This document shows, piece by piece, positions 7,288-19,554 of a stretch of DNA of 64,000 nt. Source of the stretch: Microbacterium oleivorans (lineage in GTDB: Bacteria > Actinomycetota > Actinomycetes > Actinomycetales > Microbacteriaceae); assembly GCF_001691565.1 (NCBI RefSeq), contig NZ_MAYO01000003.1:496001-560000 (forward strand), given 5' to 3'. Position 1 is the first letter of the stretch; every line of letters begins with the position of its first letter. Below the pieces are notes generated by a model. That model saw only the letters and a list, made by a program, of their open reading frames with translations, ran no database searches and was not told where the DNA came from. A program made the position numbers and the translations under genes.

Positions 7288-8476
7288 ATACGAGGTCATC
7301 GCCGATCAGGAAACGGCGGCGGCCGCAGCGTCGCGCCTGGCAGCCGGGCACGGTCCCGTCGCCGTCGATGTGGAGCGGGCATCCGGGTTCCGGTACTCGC
7401 AACGCGCCTACCTGATCCAGGTGTACCGGCGCGGGAGCGAGGTGGTCCTCTTCGACCCCCCGGCGATCGGCGCTCTGTCGGCGCTGCAGGCGGCGATCGG
7501 CGACGAGGAGTGGGTGCTCCACGCCGCGAGCCAGGATCTGCCGTCTCTCCGCGAGGCAGGCCTCGAGCCGCCCCGGATCTTCGACACCGAACTCGCAGCC
7601 CGCCTCCTCGGGCATGAGCGCGTCGGTTTGGGAGCGGTGGTCGAGCAGACGCTGGGAATCACTCTCGCCAAGGCCCACTCCGCAGCGGATTGGTCGACGC
7701 GGCCCCTGCCGCAGGGATGGCTCGAGTACGCCGCGCTCGATGTGCTGCACCTGATCGACGTCCGCGACGCCCTCGCGGCGGAGCTGGTGGCACAGGACAA
7801 GGTCGCCATCGCCGACGAGGAGTTCGAGGCCGTGCGCACTCGCGCACCCAAACCCGCTCGCGAAGAGCCGTGGCGTCGCCTGAGCGGACTGCACACCGTC
7901 CGCGGTCGTCGCGCGTTGGCCGTGGCCCGGGCGCTGTGGACGGCGCGGGAGGAGTACGCCCGCGAAGAGGACGTCTCTCCGGGGCGGCTCGTTCCCGACC
8001 GTTCCCTCGTCGCCGCCGTCATCGCCGATCCCGCCTCGAAGCAGGATCTTGCACGGGTCAAGGACTTCACCGGTCGCGCGAGCCGCAGCCAGCTCGACCG
8101 TTGGTGGGCCGCGATCGAGGCGGGGCGCGCCGACCCCGCGCTTCCCTCCGAGCGCGGTCCCGGCGACGGGATGCCGCCGCCGCGTGCCTGGGCGGATCGC
8201 AACCCCGCGGCCGATGCGCGGCTGAAGACCGCCAAGCCTCTCGTCGATGCGCGTGCCGAAGAACTGGGCATGCCGACCGAGAACCTCCTCACGCCCGATC
8301 TCCTGCGTCGTGTCGCCTGGAATCCTCCCGCCGAGGTCACGGCGGAGTCGGTCGGCGAAGCGCTGACCGACCTCGGTGCGCGCGCCTGGCAGATTGAACA
8401 GACCGCACAGGTGATCGCCGCGGCGTTTGTCGATTCCGTGCAGAGCCCCGACGCGGCATCCGAGCCCGCTTCGTAG
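7280..8476 (+). CDS. rnd: Ribonuclease D / HRDC-domain 3'-5' exonuclease
   Basis: A 398-residue 3'-5' exoribonuclease of the DEDDy type. The N-terminal exonuclease domain has Asp/Glu in VAVDVERASG, Asp in HAASQDLPSL, and the Tyr/Asp pair in WLEYAALDVLHL. One or two HRDC domains follow (from about residue 190), including RRALAVARALWTAREEYARE. It likely matures tRNA or other stable RNA 3' ends. The GTG at 7280 lies 5 nt after GGAG and overlaps the DUF3000 stop; the upstream extension of the frame is not conserved. It is translationally coupled to DUF3000. Confidence 0.93.
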   Translation: MAEYEVIADQETAAAAASRLAAGHGPVAVDVERASGFRYSQRAYLIQVYRRGSEVVLFDPPAIGALSALQAAIGDEEWVLHAASQDLPSLREAGLEPPRIFDTELAARLLGHERVGLGAVVEQTLGITLAKAHSAADWSTRPLPQGWLEYAALDVLHLIDVRDALAAELVAQDKVAIADEEFEAVRTRAPKPAREEPWRRLSGLHTVRGRRALAVARALWTAREEYAREEDVSPGRLVPDRSLVAAVIADPASKQDLARVKDFTGRASRSQLDRWWAAIEAGRADPALPSERGPGDGMPPPRAWADRNPAADARLKTAKPLVDARAEELGMPTENLLTPDLLRRVAWNPPAEVTAESVGEALTDLGARAWQIEQTAQVIAAAFVDSVQSPDAASEPAS

Positions 8477-8548
8477 GTTCGAACCAACCGATTTTCGCGG
8501 CTTACGGGCCTCTCTAGGCTGGGTGGGAACCCAATCTTTGGAGGCAGT

Positions 8549-9754
8549 GTGGCCGAGCTTTCGGACGTCTATTTCGTCGACGGAATGCGCACCCCGTTCG
8601 GGCGCGCCGGCGAGAAGGGCATGTATTGGAACACCCGCGCCGATGACCTCGCCGTGAAGGCGACGATCGGTCTGATGGAGCGGAACCCCGGTGTTCCGGC
8701 TGAGCGGGTCGACGACGTCGCGATCGCCGCGACGAGCCAGACCGGCGAGCAGGGACTGACCCTCGGTCGATCGGTGGCAATCCTCGCAGGGCTCCCCCAG
8801 ACCGTTCCGGGCTTCGCCATCGACCGCATGTGCGCGGGCGCCATGACGAGCGTGACGACGATGGCGGCATCGATCGGCGTCGGCATGTACGACGTCGCCC
8901 TCGCGGGGGGTGTGGAGCACATGGGCCACTATCCGATCGGCGGCAACGCCGACCCGAACCCGCGATTCGTCGCCGAGAAGATGGTCGATCCCGGTGCGCT
9001 GAACATGGGCGTCACGGCTGAGCGCATCTTCGACCGCTACCCGCAGCTCACGAAGGAGCGGTCCGACCGCTTCGGCATGCTCAGCCAGCACAAGGCGCAG
9101 GCAGCCTACGAAGCGGGCAAATTCCAGCCCGACCTCGTGTCCGTCGCGGTGAAGGATGCCGCCGGGGCCTGGGGCCTCGCGACCGAGGACGAAGGCCGGC
9201 GCCCGCAGACGACGATGGCCGCCCTCGCCGCACTGAAGACGCCGTTCCGTCCGCACGGACGGGTCACGGCCGGCACCTCGTCGCCGCTCACCGACGGGGC
9301 GACGATGTCGCTGCTCGCCGGCGGCGGTGCCGTCAAGGAGCTGGGGCTCGCCCCCAAGATGCGGCTCGTCTCGTTCGCGTTCGCGGGCGTCCAGCCCGAG
9401 ATCATGGGCATCGGACCCATCCCCTCCACGGAGAAGGCCCTGAAGAAGGCGGGCCTGACCATCGACGACATCGGCCTCTTCGAACTGAACGAGGCGTTCG
9501 CCGTGCAGGTCATCTCGCTCCTCGACCACTTCGGCATCGCCGACGACGACCCGCGCGTCAACCCCTGGGGCGGTGCGATCGCGCTCGGGCACCCGCTCGC
9601 GGCATCCGGCGTCCGTCTCATGATCCAGCTGGCGGCCCACTTCGCCGAGCGCCCCGACGTTCGCTACGGCCTCACGGCCATGTGCGTGGGACTCGGCCAG
9701 GGCGGCTCCGTCATCTGGGAGAACCCGCACTACAACGGCAAGAAGAAGAAGTGA
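8549..9754 (+). CDS. fadA: Thiolase (acetyl-CoA C-acyltransferase)
   Basis: A 401-residue thiolase performing the last, thiolytic step of fatty-acid beta-oxidation. It carries the nucleophilic Cys95 in DRMCAGAM, NEAFAVQ, the GHPLAASG histidine and the second active-site Cys in AMCVGLGQGG. It is followed after 11 nt by the multifunctional FadB-like protein, so the pair forms the beta-oxidation complex. A TAGGCT hexamer at 8515-8520 is a likely -10, and GGAGG precedes the GTG start, so this gene has a short leader. The downstream genes share this transcript up to the strong terminator at 11.9 kb. Confidence 0.95.
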   Translation: MAELSDVYFVDGMRTPFGRAGEKGMYWNTRADDLAVKATIGLMERNPGVPAERVDDVAIAATSQTGEQGLTLGRSVAILAGLPQTVPGFAIDRMCAGAMTSVTTMAASIGVGMYDVALAGGVEHMGHYPIGGNADPNPRFVAEKMVDPGALNMGVTAERIFDRYPQLTKERSDRFGMLSQHKAQAAYEAGKFQPDLVSVAVKDAAGAWGLATEDEGRRPQTTMAALAALKTPFRPHGRVTAGTSSPLTDGATMSLLAGGGAVKELGLAPKMRLVSFAFAGVQPEIMGIGPIPSTEKALKKAGLTIDDIGLFELNEAFAVQVISLLDHFGIADDDPRVNPWGGAIALGHPLAASGVRLMIQLAAHFAERPDVRYGLTAMCVGLGQGGSVIWENPHYNGKKKK

Positions 9755-9765
9755 GGCCGCCGACG

Positions 9766-11907
9766 ATGACGAACTACGACCAGATCGACTTCTCGCCCCT
9801 GCTCGCGCTTTCCGACAGCGAGGTCGTGACGAACTCGCCGGTGCGCGACGTCACTCTCGCCAGCGGCAAGGTGCTCGCCCTGATCACGCTGGACAACGGC
9901 CGCGATCACACCCGTCCCAACACGCTGGGGCCTGCGACGTTGACCGCCCTGGGCGCCACCCTCGACACCCTCGCCGCTCGGGCGCGCGCCGGCGAGATCC
10001 AGGCCGTCGGCATCACGGGCAAGCAGTACATCCTCGCCGCCGGCGCCGACCTCAGCGAGGTCAGCAACGTCGGCTCCGTCGAGAACGCGCGACTGATCGC
10101 GCAGCTCGGTCACCACGTACTGGGCAAGCTGTCCGACCTCGGGGTCCCGTCGTTCGCCTTCGTGAACGGGCTCGCCCTGGGCGGTGGCCTGGAGATCGCC
10201 CTCAACTCCACCTATCGGACCGTGGATGCCTCCGCCGCCGCGATCGCGCTGCCGGAGGTCTTCCTCGGGATCATCCCCGGCTGGGGCGGCGCTTACCTCC
10301 TGCCGAACCTGATCGGCATCGAGAACGCCCTCGAGGTCGTCATCTCGAACCCGCTGAAGCAGAACCGCGTCCTGAAGCCGCAACAGGCCTTCGACCTCGG
10401 GATCATGGACGCCATCTTCCCCGCGTCGAGCTACCTCGAGTCGTCGCTGCGGTGGGCCGACGGCGTGCTCGGCGGGACCGTCAAGGTCGAGCGCAGGAAC
10501 GCCCCCGGGAAGATCGAGCGACTCACCAAGTGGCCCATCGCGATCAAACTGGCCCGCGGGATGCTCGAGTCGAAGATCGGGACGGTGCCCCGATCCCCTT
10601 ACGTCGCGCTCGACCTGCTCGACAAGGCCAAGAGCGGCACGAAGGCGGAGGGGTTCGCGCGCGAGGACGAGGCACTCGCCTCACTCGTGACGGGCGATCA
10701 GTTCGCGGCGTCCATGTACGCGTTCGACCTGGTGCAGAAGCGGGCGAAGCGTCCCGTCGGTGCGCCCGACAAGGCGCTCGCGAAGAAGGTCACGAAGGTG
10801 GGCGTCATCGGCGCGGGCCTCATGGCCAGCCAGTTCGCACTGCTGTTCGTGCGCAAGCTCCAGGTGCCCGTGCTGATCACGGACCTCGATCAGGCGCGCG
10901 TCGACAAGGGCGTCGCGTACATCCACGACGAGATCGGCACCCTCGAGGCGAAGGGCCGCCTCGACGGCGACACTGCCAACAAGCTGCGCGCCCTCGTGAC
11001 CGGGACGACCGACAAGTCCGCGTACGCCGACTGCGACTTCGTCATCGAGGCGGTCTTCGAGGAGGTCGGGGTGAAGCAGTCCGTCTTCGCCGAGATCGAG
11101 GCCGTCGTGGCCGACGACGCCATCCTCGCGACCAACACGTCGTCGCTGTCGGTCGAGGAGATCGGCGCGAAGCTCGCGCACCCCGAGCGTCTGGTCGGCT
11201 TCCACTTCTTCAACCCGGTCGCGGTCATGCCTCTCATCGAGGTCGTGAAGACGCCGCAGACGTCGGACGCCGCCCTCTCGACGGCGTTCGTCGTCGCCAA
11301 GGGACTCGGCAAGAACGCGGTACTCACCGCCGATGCACCCGGGTTCGTCGTGAACCGCCTGCTCGCCAAGGTGATGGGCGAGGCGGCCCGGGCCGTCTAC
11401 GAGGGCACGCCCGTCGTGGACGTCGAAAAGGCGTTCGCGCCGCTCGGGCTGCCCATGGGACCGTTCCAGCTCATCGACCTGGTCGGCTGGAAGGTCGCCG
11501 CACACGTGCAGGACACGATGGTCCGTGCCTTCCCCGACCGGTTCTACGCGAATGAGAACTTCCACGAGCTCGCCGCGCTGGACGAGGTCGTCGAGAAGGA
11601 CAAGGGCGGTCGCGTGACCGGGTTCACGAAGACTGCCGAGAAGGTCGCGAAGAAGGCGACGGGATCGACACCGGCATCCGCCGGAGAGATCCTCCGCCGC
11701 GTGCAGGACGGCCTCGCGCAGGAGATCAAGCTCATGCTCGACGAGGGTGTCGTGCCCGAGGTCGAGGACATCGATCTCTGCCTCGTCCTGGGCGCCGGCT
11801 GGCCGTTCATCGACGGCGGAGCCACGCCGTACCTCGACCGCGAGGGCGCCAGCGAACGCGTTTTCGGCGACACGTTCCACCACCCGCCGATCCGCGGCAT
11901 CGTCTGA
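9766..11907 (+). CDS. fadB: Multifunctional fatty-acid oxidation protein (enoyl-CoA hydratase / 3-hydroxyacyl-CoA dehydrogenase)
   Basis: A 713-residue fusion. The N-terminal crotonase domain (about residues 25-270) has the oxyanion segments KQYILAAGADLSEV and LALGGGLEIAL with an acidic PEVFLGIIPGWGG. The NAD-binding domain starts at about residue 340 (GVIGAGLMASQFALLF), and the C-terminal dehydrogenase domain has VGFHFFNPVAVMPLIEVV and DAPGFVVNRLL. It hydrates enoyl-CoA and oxidises the hydroxyacyl-CoA, passing it to FadA. The ATG at 9766 was chosen; a GTG at 9751 overlapping the fadA stop is an alternative adding 5 residues. Confidence 0.93.
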   Translation: MTNYDQIDFSPLLALSDSEVVTNSPVRDVTLASGKVLALITLDNGRDHTRPNTLGPATLTALGATLDTLAARARAGEIQAVGITGKQYILAAGADLSEVSNVGSVENARLIAQLGHHVLGKLSDLGVPSFAFVNGLALGGGLEIALNSTYRTVDASAAAIALPEVFLGIIPGWGGAYLLPNLIGIENALEVVISNPLKQNRVLKPQQAFDLGIMDAIFPASSYLESSLRWADGVLGGTVKVERRNAPGKIERLTKWPIAIKLARGMLESKIGTVPRSPYVALDLLDKAKSGTKAEGFAREDEALASLVTGDQFAASMYAFDLVQKRAKRPVGAPDKALAKKVTKVGVIGAGLMASQFALLFVRKLQVPVLITDLDQARVDKGVAYIHDEIGTLEAKGRLDGDTANKLRALVTGTTDKSAYADCDFVIEAVFEEVGVKQSVFAEIEAVVADDAILATNTSSLSVEEIGAKLAHPERLVGFHFFNPVAVMPLIEVVKTPQTSDAALSTAFVVAKGLGKNAVLTADAPGFVVNRLLAKVMGEAARAVYEGTPVVDVEKAFAPLGLPMGPFQLIDLVGWKVAAHVQDTMVRAFPDRFYANENFHELAALDEVVEKDKGGRVTGFTKTAEKVAKKATGSTPASAGEILRRVQDGLAQEIKLMLDEGVVPEVEDIDLCLVLGAGWPFIDGGATPYLDREGASERVFGDTFHHPPIRGIV

Positions 11908-11917
11908 CGCACGCACA

Positions 11918-11960
11918 GACGCGAACGGCCCCCGGGGTGTCCCCGGGGGCCGTTCGCGTC
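11918..11960. terminator. Bidirectional intrinsic terminator between fadB and pepN
   Basis: Perfect 20-bp stem (arms 11918-11937 and 11941-11960, GACGCGAACGGCCCCCGGGG and its complement) with a 3-nt loop. It sits between convergent genes, 10 nt after the fadB stop and 2 nt beyond the pepN stop, so it can serve both strands. Confidence 0.92.
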
Positions 11961-11962
11961 CG

Positions 11963-14479
11963 TCAGTGCTGGGTGAGCTGCGCCTGAGCCGCGCGAACTC
12001 GGAGATCGCGCGCGAGGTGGTCGCGCTGCTCGATCACGATGCGTCGGAGCGAGCCGGGTGAGTCGGTGTGGGCGTCGAGCCACGCGTCGACCGCCGAGGT
12101 GTCGTCCATGGCCGGGAAGAGGCCGCGCACGAGACGCGCGGCGATCTCGATGCTGCGAGAGCGCCAGGCCGGGAGGATCCGCTCGAAGTAGTCGACGTCG
12201 AACTCTGCCACGAGATCACGGGTGTCCCCTGCTCGCGCGCCACGGATGGTGGCATCGAGGTGGTCGTTCGTCAACGTCTCGTCGTCCCATGCTGCCCGCC
12301 ACGCGTCGCGACGGACGGATGCCTCCGGCCGGGCCGCGAGCGCTGCCAGACGCGCCGTGCGGCCCGAGGCGGTCGCATCCCGCTTCGCTTCCGCGTCGAT
12401 CCGCGTGGCATCCGCGTGGCCGGAGGCAGCGAGACCGAAGAGCCATCCCCACCGGAGGTCGGGATCGAGCGGGAGACCCGCCGGTGCCGGTGCCTCCCCT
12501 GCCAGGATCGCCGACATCTCGGCCGCGCGGTCCCCGGACAGTTCGGCGGCCACACCCACTGCTCGTGCCCAGATGAGCTGCGCGTCGGACCCGGCGTCCG
12601 CCGTCGCCATGGCGTGCCAAGCTCCCTCCAGCCACGCGGTCGACGACTGCTCGACGTCCGACACGTAATGACGGATCGCGAAGGCAGCGTGAGCGAGCAC
12701 ATCATTCAGCAATGCCGGGTGCGACTCGCGGGGGGCGTGGTCCGCCGCGATCTCGAGATAGCGGGATGCCGCGAGTTCCCCGTCCCGCACCGCATTCCAC
12801 AGCGCTGCCCAGACGACGCCTCGGGCGACCGCGTCGGGCATGGAAGAGAGGCCCGCCGTGACGGCCGCGAGCGATGGGTCATCGAGACGCACCTTGGCAT
12901 AGGAGCGGTCGTCGACGTTGGCGATCACCAGAGCCGTGTCGGGGAGGACAGGCGCATCGACGACGGTGCGTTCAGCGAACAGGTCGACGGCGACGTCGCC
13001 ACGCGCGACGAGACGGCCCGCCTCGTCGTCCCACAGACCGACGCGGACCGCATGCGGTCGCACGACATCCTGCACGACCGCCAGAGGGCCGCGCTCGACG
13101 GTCAGCGTCGGCAGCCCGGTCGTCTCGAGCCATGCCGCGCTCCAGGACCGGAGGTCGCGACCCGACGCGTCCTCGAGCGCGGCCAGCAGGTCTTCGAGGG
13201 TCGTGTTGCCGTAGGCGTGCGTCGCGAAGTACCGCTGCGCCCCGCGGAAGAACGCGTCCTCCCCCACGAACCCGACGAGCTGCTTCAGCACCGAGGCGCC
13301 CTTGGCGTAGGTGATGCCGTCGAAGTTGAGCTTGGCCGCCTCGAGGTCGGGGATGTCCGCGACGATGGGGTGCGTCGTCGGCAGCTGATCCTGGACGTAC
13401 GCCCAGCCCTTCCGCCGGCTCGCGAACGTGACCCAGGCATCCGGGTGGAGTCCGGTCGCCACATTGGCACGCGTCCCCATGAAGTCGGCGAACGATTCCT
13501 TGAGCCACAGATCGTCCCACCACCGCATCGTCACGAGGTCCCCGAACCACATGTGCGCCATCTCGTGGAGGATCGTGTTGGACCGCGCCTCGCGCTGCGC
13601 GGCCGTCGCTGCTCCGCGGAAGACGTACGCCTCGGTGAAAGTGACGAGTCCGGGGTTCTCCATCGCGCCGAGGTTGTATTCAGGGACGAAGATCTGGTCG
13701 TACTTGCCCCACGGGTAGTCCTGATCGAACGCTGTCGTGAAGAAGGCGAGCCCGCGGCGGGTGATGTCGAGGATCTCGTCGGCGTCGAGATGCTCAGCGA
13801 GGGATGCCCGGACGAGCACACCGAGGTCGACGCTCTGGCGATCCCCCTGCCAGGCACCATCGACGCGGTGGTAGGGACCGACGGCGACGGCGGTGACGTA
13901 GCTCGACAGCGGCGGCGTCTCGGCGAACGACACCCGCACGCCGCCCTCGACCTCCGCGCGGGCGACCTCCGCGCCGCCGGAGAGGATGACGCCGTCCGCC
14001 GCGGCGGTGATGTGGAAAGTCCACCGCGCCTTGAGATCCGGCTGCTCGAAGCAGGGGTAGACGCGGCGGCTGTCGGCCGGTTCGTACTGCGTGTAGAGGT
14101 AGACCGCACCGTCGACCGGGTCGGTGAACCGATGGAGGCCCTCACCCGACCGGCTGTACCGACCGCGCGCTCGGATACGGACCGTGTTCTCTTCGGTGAG
14201 CCCGGTGAGACGGATCCGCGCGCCGTCCCAGTCCACCGGATGCTGCGCACCGTTGACCTCGACCTCCTCGACCGAGACCCCGAGGAAGTCGACCCAGGTC
14301 TCCGAGGACGACGCGCGGAAGCGCAGCGTGCTCTGGGTGGCGAAGTCCTCGCGTGACGCATCGGTGGCCGACCGGACGTCGAGGTCGACCTCGATCGTGT
14401 CGACGACGATGACGGATGCCCGAGCCGCGGCATCCTCTCGACTCAGGTTCTCATCACCGGGATGCTGCCGTGTCTGCAT
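11963..14479 (-). CDS. pepN: Aminopeptidase N (M1 metallopeptidase)
   Basis: An 838-residue zinc aminopeptidase removing N-terminal residues from peptides in the cytosol. The substrate-binding GAMENPGLVTF motif and the zinc site HEMAHMWFGDLV...E (HExxH-18-E) are intact. The length and C-terminal ERAP1-like helical domain (FDVDYFERILPAWR...) match actinobacterial PepN. The start has GGAGGG directly before the ATG. It follows dxs by 20 nt on the same strand and is probably co-transcribed with it. The strong hairpin at 11.92-11.96 kb ends the unit. Confidence 0.96.
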   Translation of the reverse strand: MQTRQHPGDENLSREDAAARASVIVVDTIEVDLDVRSATDASREDFATQSTLRFRASSSETWVDFLGVSVEEVEVNGAQHPVDWDGARIRLTGLTEENTVRIRARGRYSRSGEGLHRFTDPVDGAVYLYTQYEPADSRRVYPCFEQPDLKARWTFHITAAADGVILSGGAEVARAEVEGGVRVSFAETPPLSSYVTAVAVGPYHRVDGAWQGDRQSVDLGVLVRASLAEHLDADEILDITRRGLAFFTTAFDQDYPWGKYDQIFVPEYNLGAMENPGLVTFTEAYVFRGAATAAQREARSNTILHEMAHMWFGDLVTMRWWDDLWLKESFADFMGTRANVATGLHPDAWVTFASRRKGWAYVQDQLPTTHPIVADIPDLEAAKLNFDGITYAKGASVLKQLVGFVGEDAFFRGAQRYFATHAYGNTTLEDLLAALEDASGRDLRSWSAAWLETTGLPTLTVERGPLAVVQDVVRPHAVRVGLWDDEAGRLVARGDVAVDLFAERTVVDAPVLPDTALVIANVDDRSYAKVRLDDPSLAAVTAGLSSMPDAVARGVVWAALWNAVRDGELAASRYLEIAADHAPRESHPALLNDVLAHAAFAIRHYVSDVEQSSTAWLEGAWHAMATADAGSDAQLIWARAVGVAAELSGDRAAEMSAILAGEAPAPAGLPLDPDLRWGWLFGLAASGHADATRIDAEAKRDATASGRTARLAALAARPEASVRRDAWRAAWDDETLTNDHLDATIRGARAGDTRDLVAEFDVDYFERILPAWRSRSIEIAARLVRGLFPAMDDTSAVDAWLDAHTDSPGSLRRIVIEQRDHLARDLRVRAAQAQLTQH

Positions 14480-14499
14480 CCCTCCATGCTGTCACGCGG

Positions 14500-16467
14500 T
14501 CAGTCGGAACCCGCATCGGTCGGACCGCGCAGTTCGACCTCGTGCGATTTCCACACCGCGTCGTCCGTCGACTGGCGGGCGACGGGCACGCGGGTGCCGA
14601 GCACCTGTGCGACGACGTCCTGCGCGATCTTCGAGGCCGTCAGCCCGGCATCGACCAGGATCTGCTCGCGGGTCGCGTGGTCGATGAACTCGTCGGGGAG
14701 GCCCAGCTCGTCGACCGCCGTCGAGACCCCCGCTTCGCGCAGCACCTGGCGCACGCGCGTCCCGACACCCCCGACGCGGATGCCGTCCTCGATCGTGATC
14801 ACGAGGCGATGGGATGCCGCGAGCTCGACGACGGCAGGGCGGATGGGAACGGCCCACCGAGGGTCGATGACCGTCGAGCCGATTCCCTGCGCCCGCAGCC
14901 GCTCGGCGACCTCGACCGCCATGTGCGCCATCGGTCCGATGCCCACGATGAGGACGTCCTCCGCGCCGCTGCGATACAGCACGTCCGAGCCGTCCGCGAG
15001 ACGCTCGACCGCGTCGAGCGCGTCGGGGACCGATCCCTTCGGGAAGCGCACCACCGTCGGGGCGTCCTCGACGGTGACCGCCTCGTCGAAGAGCTCACGG
15101 AGCCGTTCGGCGTCGCGGGGGGCGGCGATCCGGATTCCCGGCACCAGTTGGAGCATCGCGAGGTCCCAGATGCCGTGGTGGCTGGGACCGTCGGGACCGG
15201 TGACGCCTGAGCGGTCGAGGACGAAGGTGACCCCGGCCTTGTGCAGGGCGACGTCCATCATGACCTGGTCGAAGGCACGGTTCATGAAGGTGGCGTAGAT
15301 CGCCACGACGGGGTGGAGCCCGCCGAAGGCGAGCCCCGCGGCCGAGGCGACGGCGTGCTGCTCGGCGATGCCGACGTCGTAGACCCGCTTCGGGAACCGC
15401 TGCGCGAACTCCTGCAGGCCCGTGGGCCGCAGCATCGCAGCGGTCATCGCGATGATGTCGTCCCGGCGCTCCCCGGCGGCCACGAGCGCCTCGGAGAAGA
15501 CGTCCGTCCAGGCGACGGCATCCGAGGACCCGATCGGCTCCCCCGTGACCGGATCGATCTTGCCGACCGCGTGGAACTGGTCGGCCTCGTCACGCCGCGC
15601 CGGCTCGAACCCGCGCCCCTTGTCGGTGATGGCGTGCACGATGACGGGCGCGCCGTACTCCTTCGCGAGGCGGAGCGTCTCCTCCATCGCATCCAGATCG
15701 TGTCCGTCGACGGGGCCGAGGTACTTGATGTCGAGGTTGGAGTACAGCGCCACGTTGTTGGTGAAGCGCGACAGGAAACCGTGGGTGCCGCCGCGTACGC
15801 CGCGGTAGACCGCGCGGCCGATGGGTCCGAGCAGCCGGGAGACGTGCGCGGAACTCTGTCGCAGTGTCTTGTAGCTGTCGGCCGTGCGGACGCGGTTGAG
15901 GTAGCGCGCCATGCCGCCGATGGTCGGCGCGTACGAGCGACCGTTGTCGTTGACGACGATGACGAGGTTGCGGTCGTTGTCGTCGGAGATGTTGTTGAGC
16001 GCTTCCCACGTCATCCCGCCGGTCAGCGATCCGTCGCCCACGACGGCGACGACGTGGCGATCCTTGCGGCCGGTCACCGTGAGGGCGCGGGAGACCCCGT
16101 CGGCCCAGCTGAGCGAGCTCGAGGCGTGCGAGGACTCGACGACGTCGTGCGGGCTCTCGGAGCGCTGCGGGTAGCCGGCGAGCCCCCCGCGGGAGCGCAG
16201 CTTCGAGAAGTCCTGACGACCGGTGAGCAGCTTGTGGACGTAGGACTGGTGACCGGTGTCGAAGATGATGGGGTCGTTCGGGGAGTCGAAGACGCGGTGC
16301 AGGGCGATCGTCAGCTCGACGACGCCGAGGTTCGGACCGAGGTGTCCACCGGTGCGCGAGACGTTCTCGACCAGGAAGGTCCGGATCTCATCTGCGAGGA
16401 CGTGGAGCTCCTCGCTCGAGAACCGATCGAGGTCGCGCGGACCGGAAATTCCCTCGAGAAGACTCAT
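14500..16467 (-). CDS. dxs: 1-deoxy-D-xylulose-5-phosphate synthase
   Basis: A 655-residue thiamine-diphosphate enzyme that condenses pyruvate and glyceraldehyde-3-phosphate, the first step of the MEP isoprenoid pathway. The TPP/Mg site GDGSLTGGMTWEALNN and VIVVNDNGRSYAPT are present, as are the transketolase central domain (GIAEQHAVASAAGLA, DRSGVTGPDGPSHHG) and the C-terminal domain. The ATG lies 6 nt after TAGACT with no good Shine-Dalgarno, so it is probably leaderless. It is isolated from acnA by a terminator hairpin and is followed closely by pepN. Confidence 0.97.
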   Translation of the reverse strand: MSLLEGISGPRDLDRFSSEELHVLADEIRTFLVENVSRTGGHLGPNLGVVELTIALHRVFDSPNDPIIFDTGHQSYVHKLLTGRQDFSKLRSRGGLAGYPQRSESPHDVVESSHASSSLSWADGVSRALTVTGRKDRHVVAVVGDGSLTGGMTWEALNNISDDNDRNLVIVVNDNGRSYAPTIGGMARYLNRVRTADSYKTLRQSSAHVSRLLGPIGRAVYRGVRGGTHGFLSRFTNNVALYSNLDIKYLGPVDGHDLDAMEETLRLAKEYGAPVIVHAITDKGRGFEPARRDEADQFHAVGKIDPVTGEPIGSSDAVAWTDVFSEALVAAGERRDDIIAMTAAMLRPTGLQEFAQRFPKRVYDVGIAEQHAVASAAGLAFGGLHPVVAIYATFMNRAFDQVMMDVALHKAGVTFVLDRSGVTGPDGPSHHGIWDLAMLQLVPGIRIAAPRDAERLRELFDEAVTVEDAPTVVRFPKGSVPDALDAVERLADGSDVLYRSGAEDVLIVGIGPMAHMAVEVAERLRAQGIGSTVIDPRWAVPIRPAVVELAASHRLVITIEDGIRVGGVGTRVRQVLREAGVSTAVDELGLPDEFIDHATREQILVDAGLTASKIAQDVVAQVLGTRVPVARQSTDDAVWKSHEVELRGPTDAGSD

Positions 16468-16473
16468 GACAGG

Positions 16474-16479
16474 AGTCTA
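16474..16479 (-). promoter_or_regulatory. Probable -10 element of a leaderless promoter (dxs)
   Basis: TAGACT on the minus strand with a 6-nt spacer (CCTGTC) to the ATG at 16467. It lies just after the acnA terminator in the transcription direction. Confidence 0.6.
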
Positions 16480-16493
16480 CGTGCCCGCATGCG

Positions 16494-16529
16494 AGAGGAC
16501 CCCGACTCCACGCGGAGCCGGGGTCCTCT
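16494..16529 (-). terminator. Intrinsic terminator after acnA
   Basis: 16-bp stem (arms 16494-16509 and 16514-16529) with one A-C mismatch and an ACGC loop. It begins 11 nt after the acnA stop and separates acnA from the dxs promoter. Confidence 0.8.
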
Positions 16530-16540
16530 TGACAACCGGG

Positions 16541-19405
<2,865 letters not shown>

Positions 19406-19500
19406 GTGTGCTCTCCTTCGTCGGCGGGCGCGGCGTCAGCCGGCCCTCCCATCTTCGCCCTGCCCGGTCCCGGTGACTAGTGAGGTCCGCCTTACCCCGG

Positions 19501-19543
19501 CGGGCGAAATTTATCTTGATATCAAGATACCTCACTTCGCCCG
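19501..19543. promoter_or_regulatory. Nested palindromic operator upstream of acnA
   Basis: A perfect 18-bp palindrome, TATCTTGATATCAAGATA (19512-19529), is nested nearly concentrically inside an 8-bp inverted repeat, CGGGCGAA (19501-19508) and TTCGCCCG (19536-19543). The AT-rich core stands out from the surrounding high-GC sequence. MarR-type regulators bind palindromes of this size, and TamR, a MarR protein, is reported to control the Streptomyces aconitase gene. The identity of the binder here is inference. Confidence 0.65.
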
Positions 19544-19554
19544 GCGACGCGGAC

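Noticed and set aside
6899..9730. A 943-codon open frame on the minus strand
   Set aside because: It is antisense to rnd and fadA, whose motifs are intact. Its product is an Arg/Gly/Glu-rich composition typical of high-GC shadow frames.
19501..19543. Nested palindrome as a terminator of the LON-domain gene
   Set aside because: The inner stem is AT-rich without a T-tract and lies in the acnA promoter position; an operator is the better reading.
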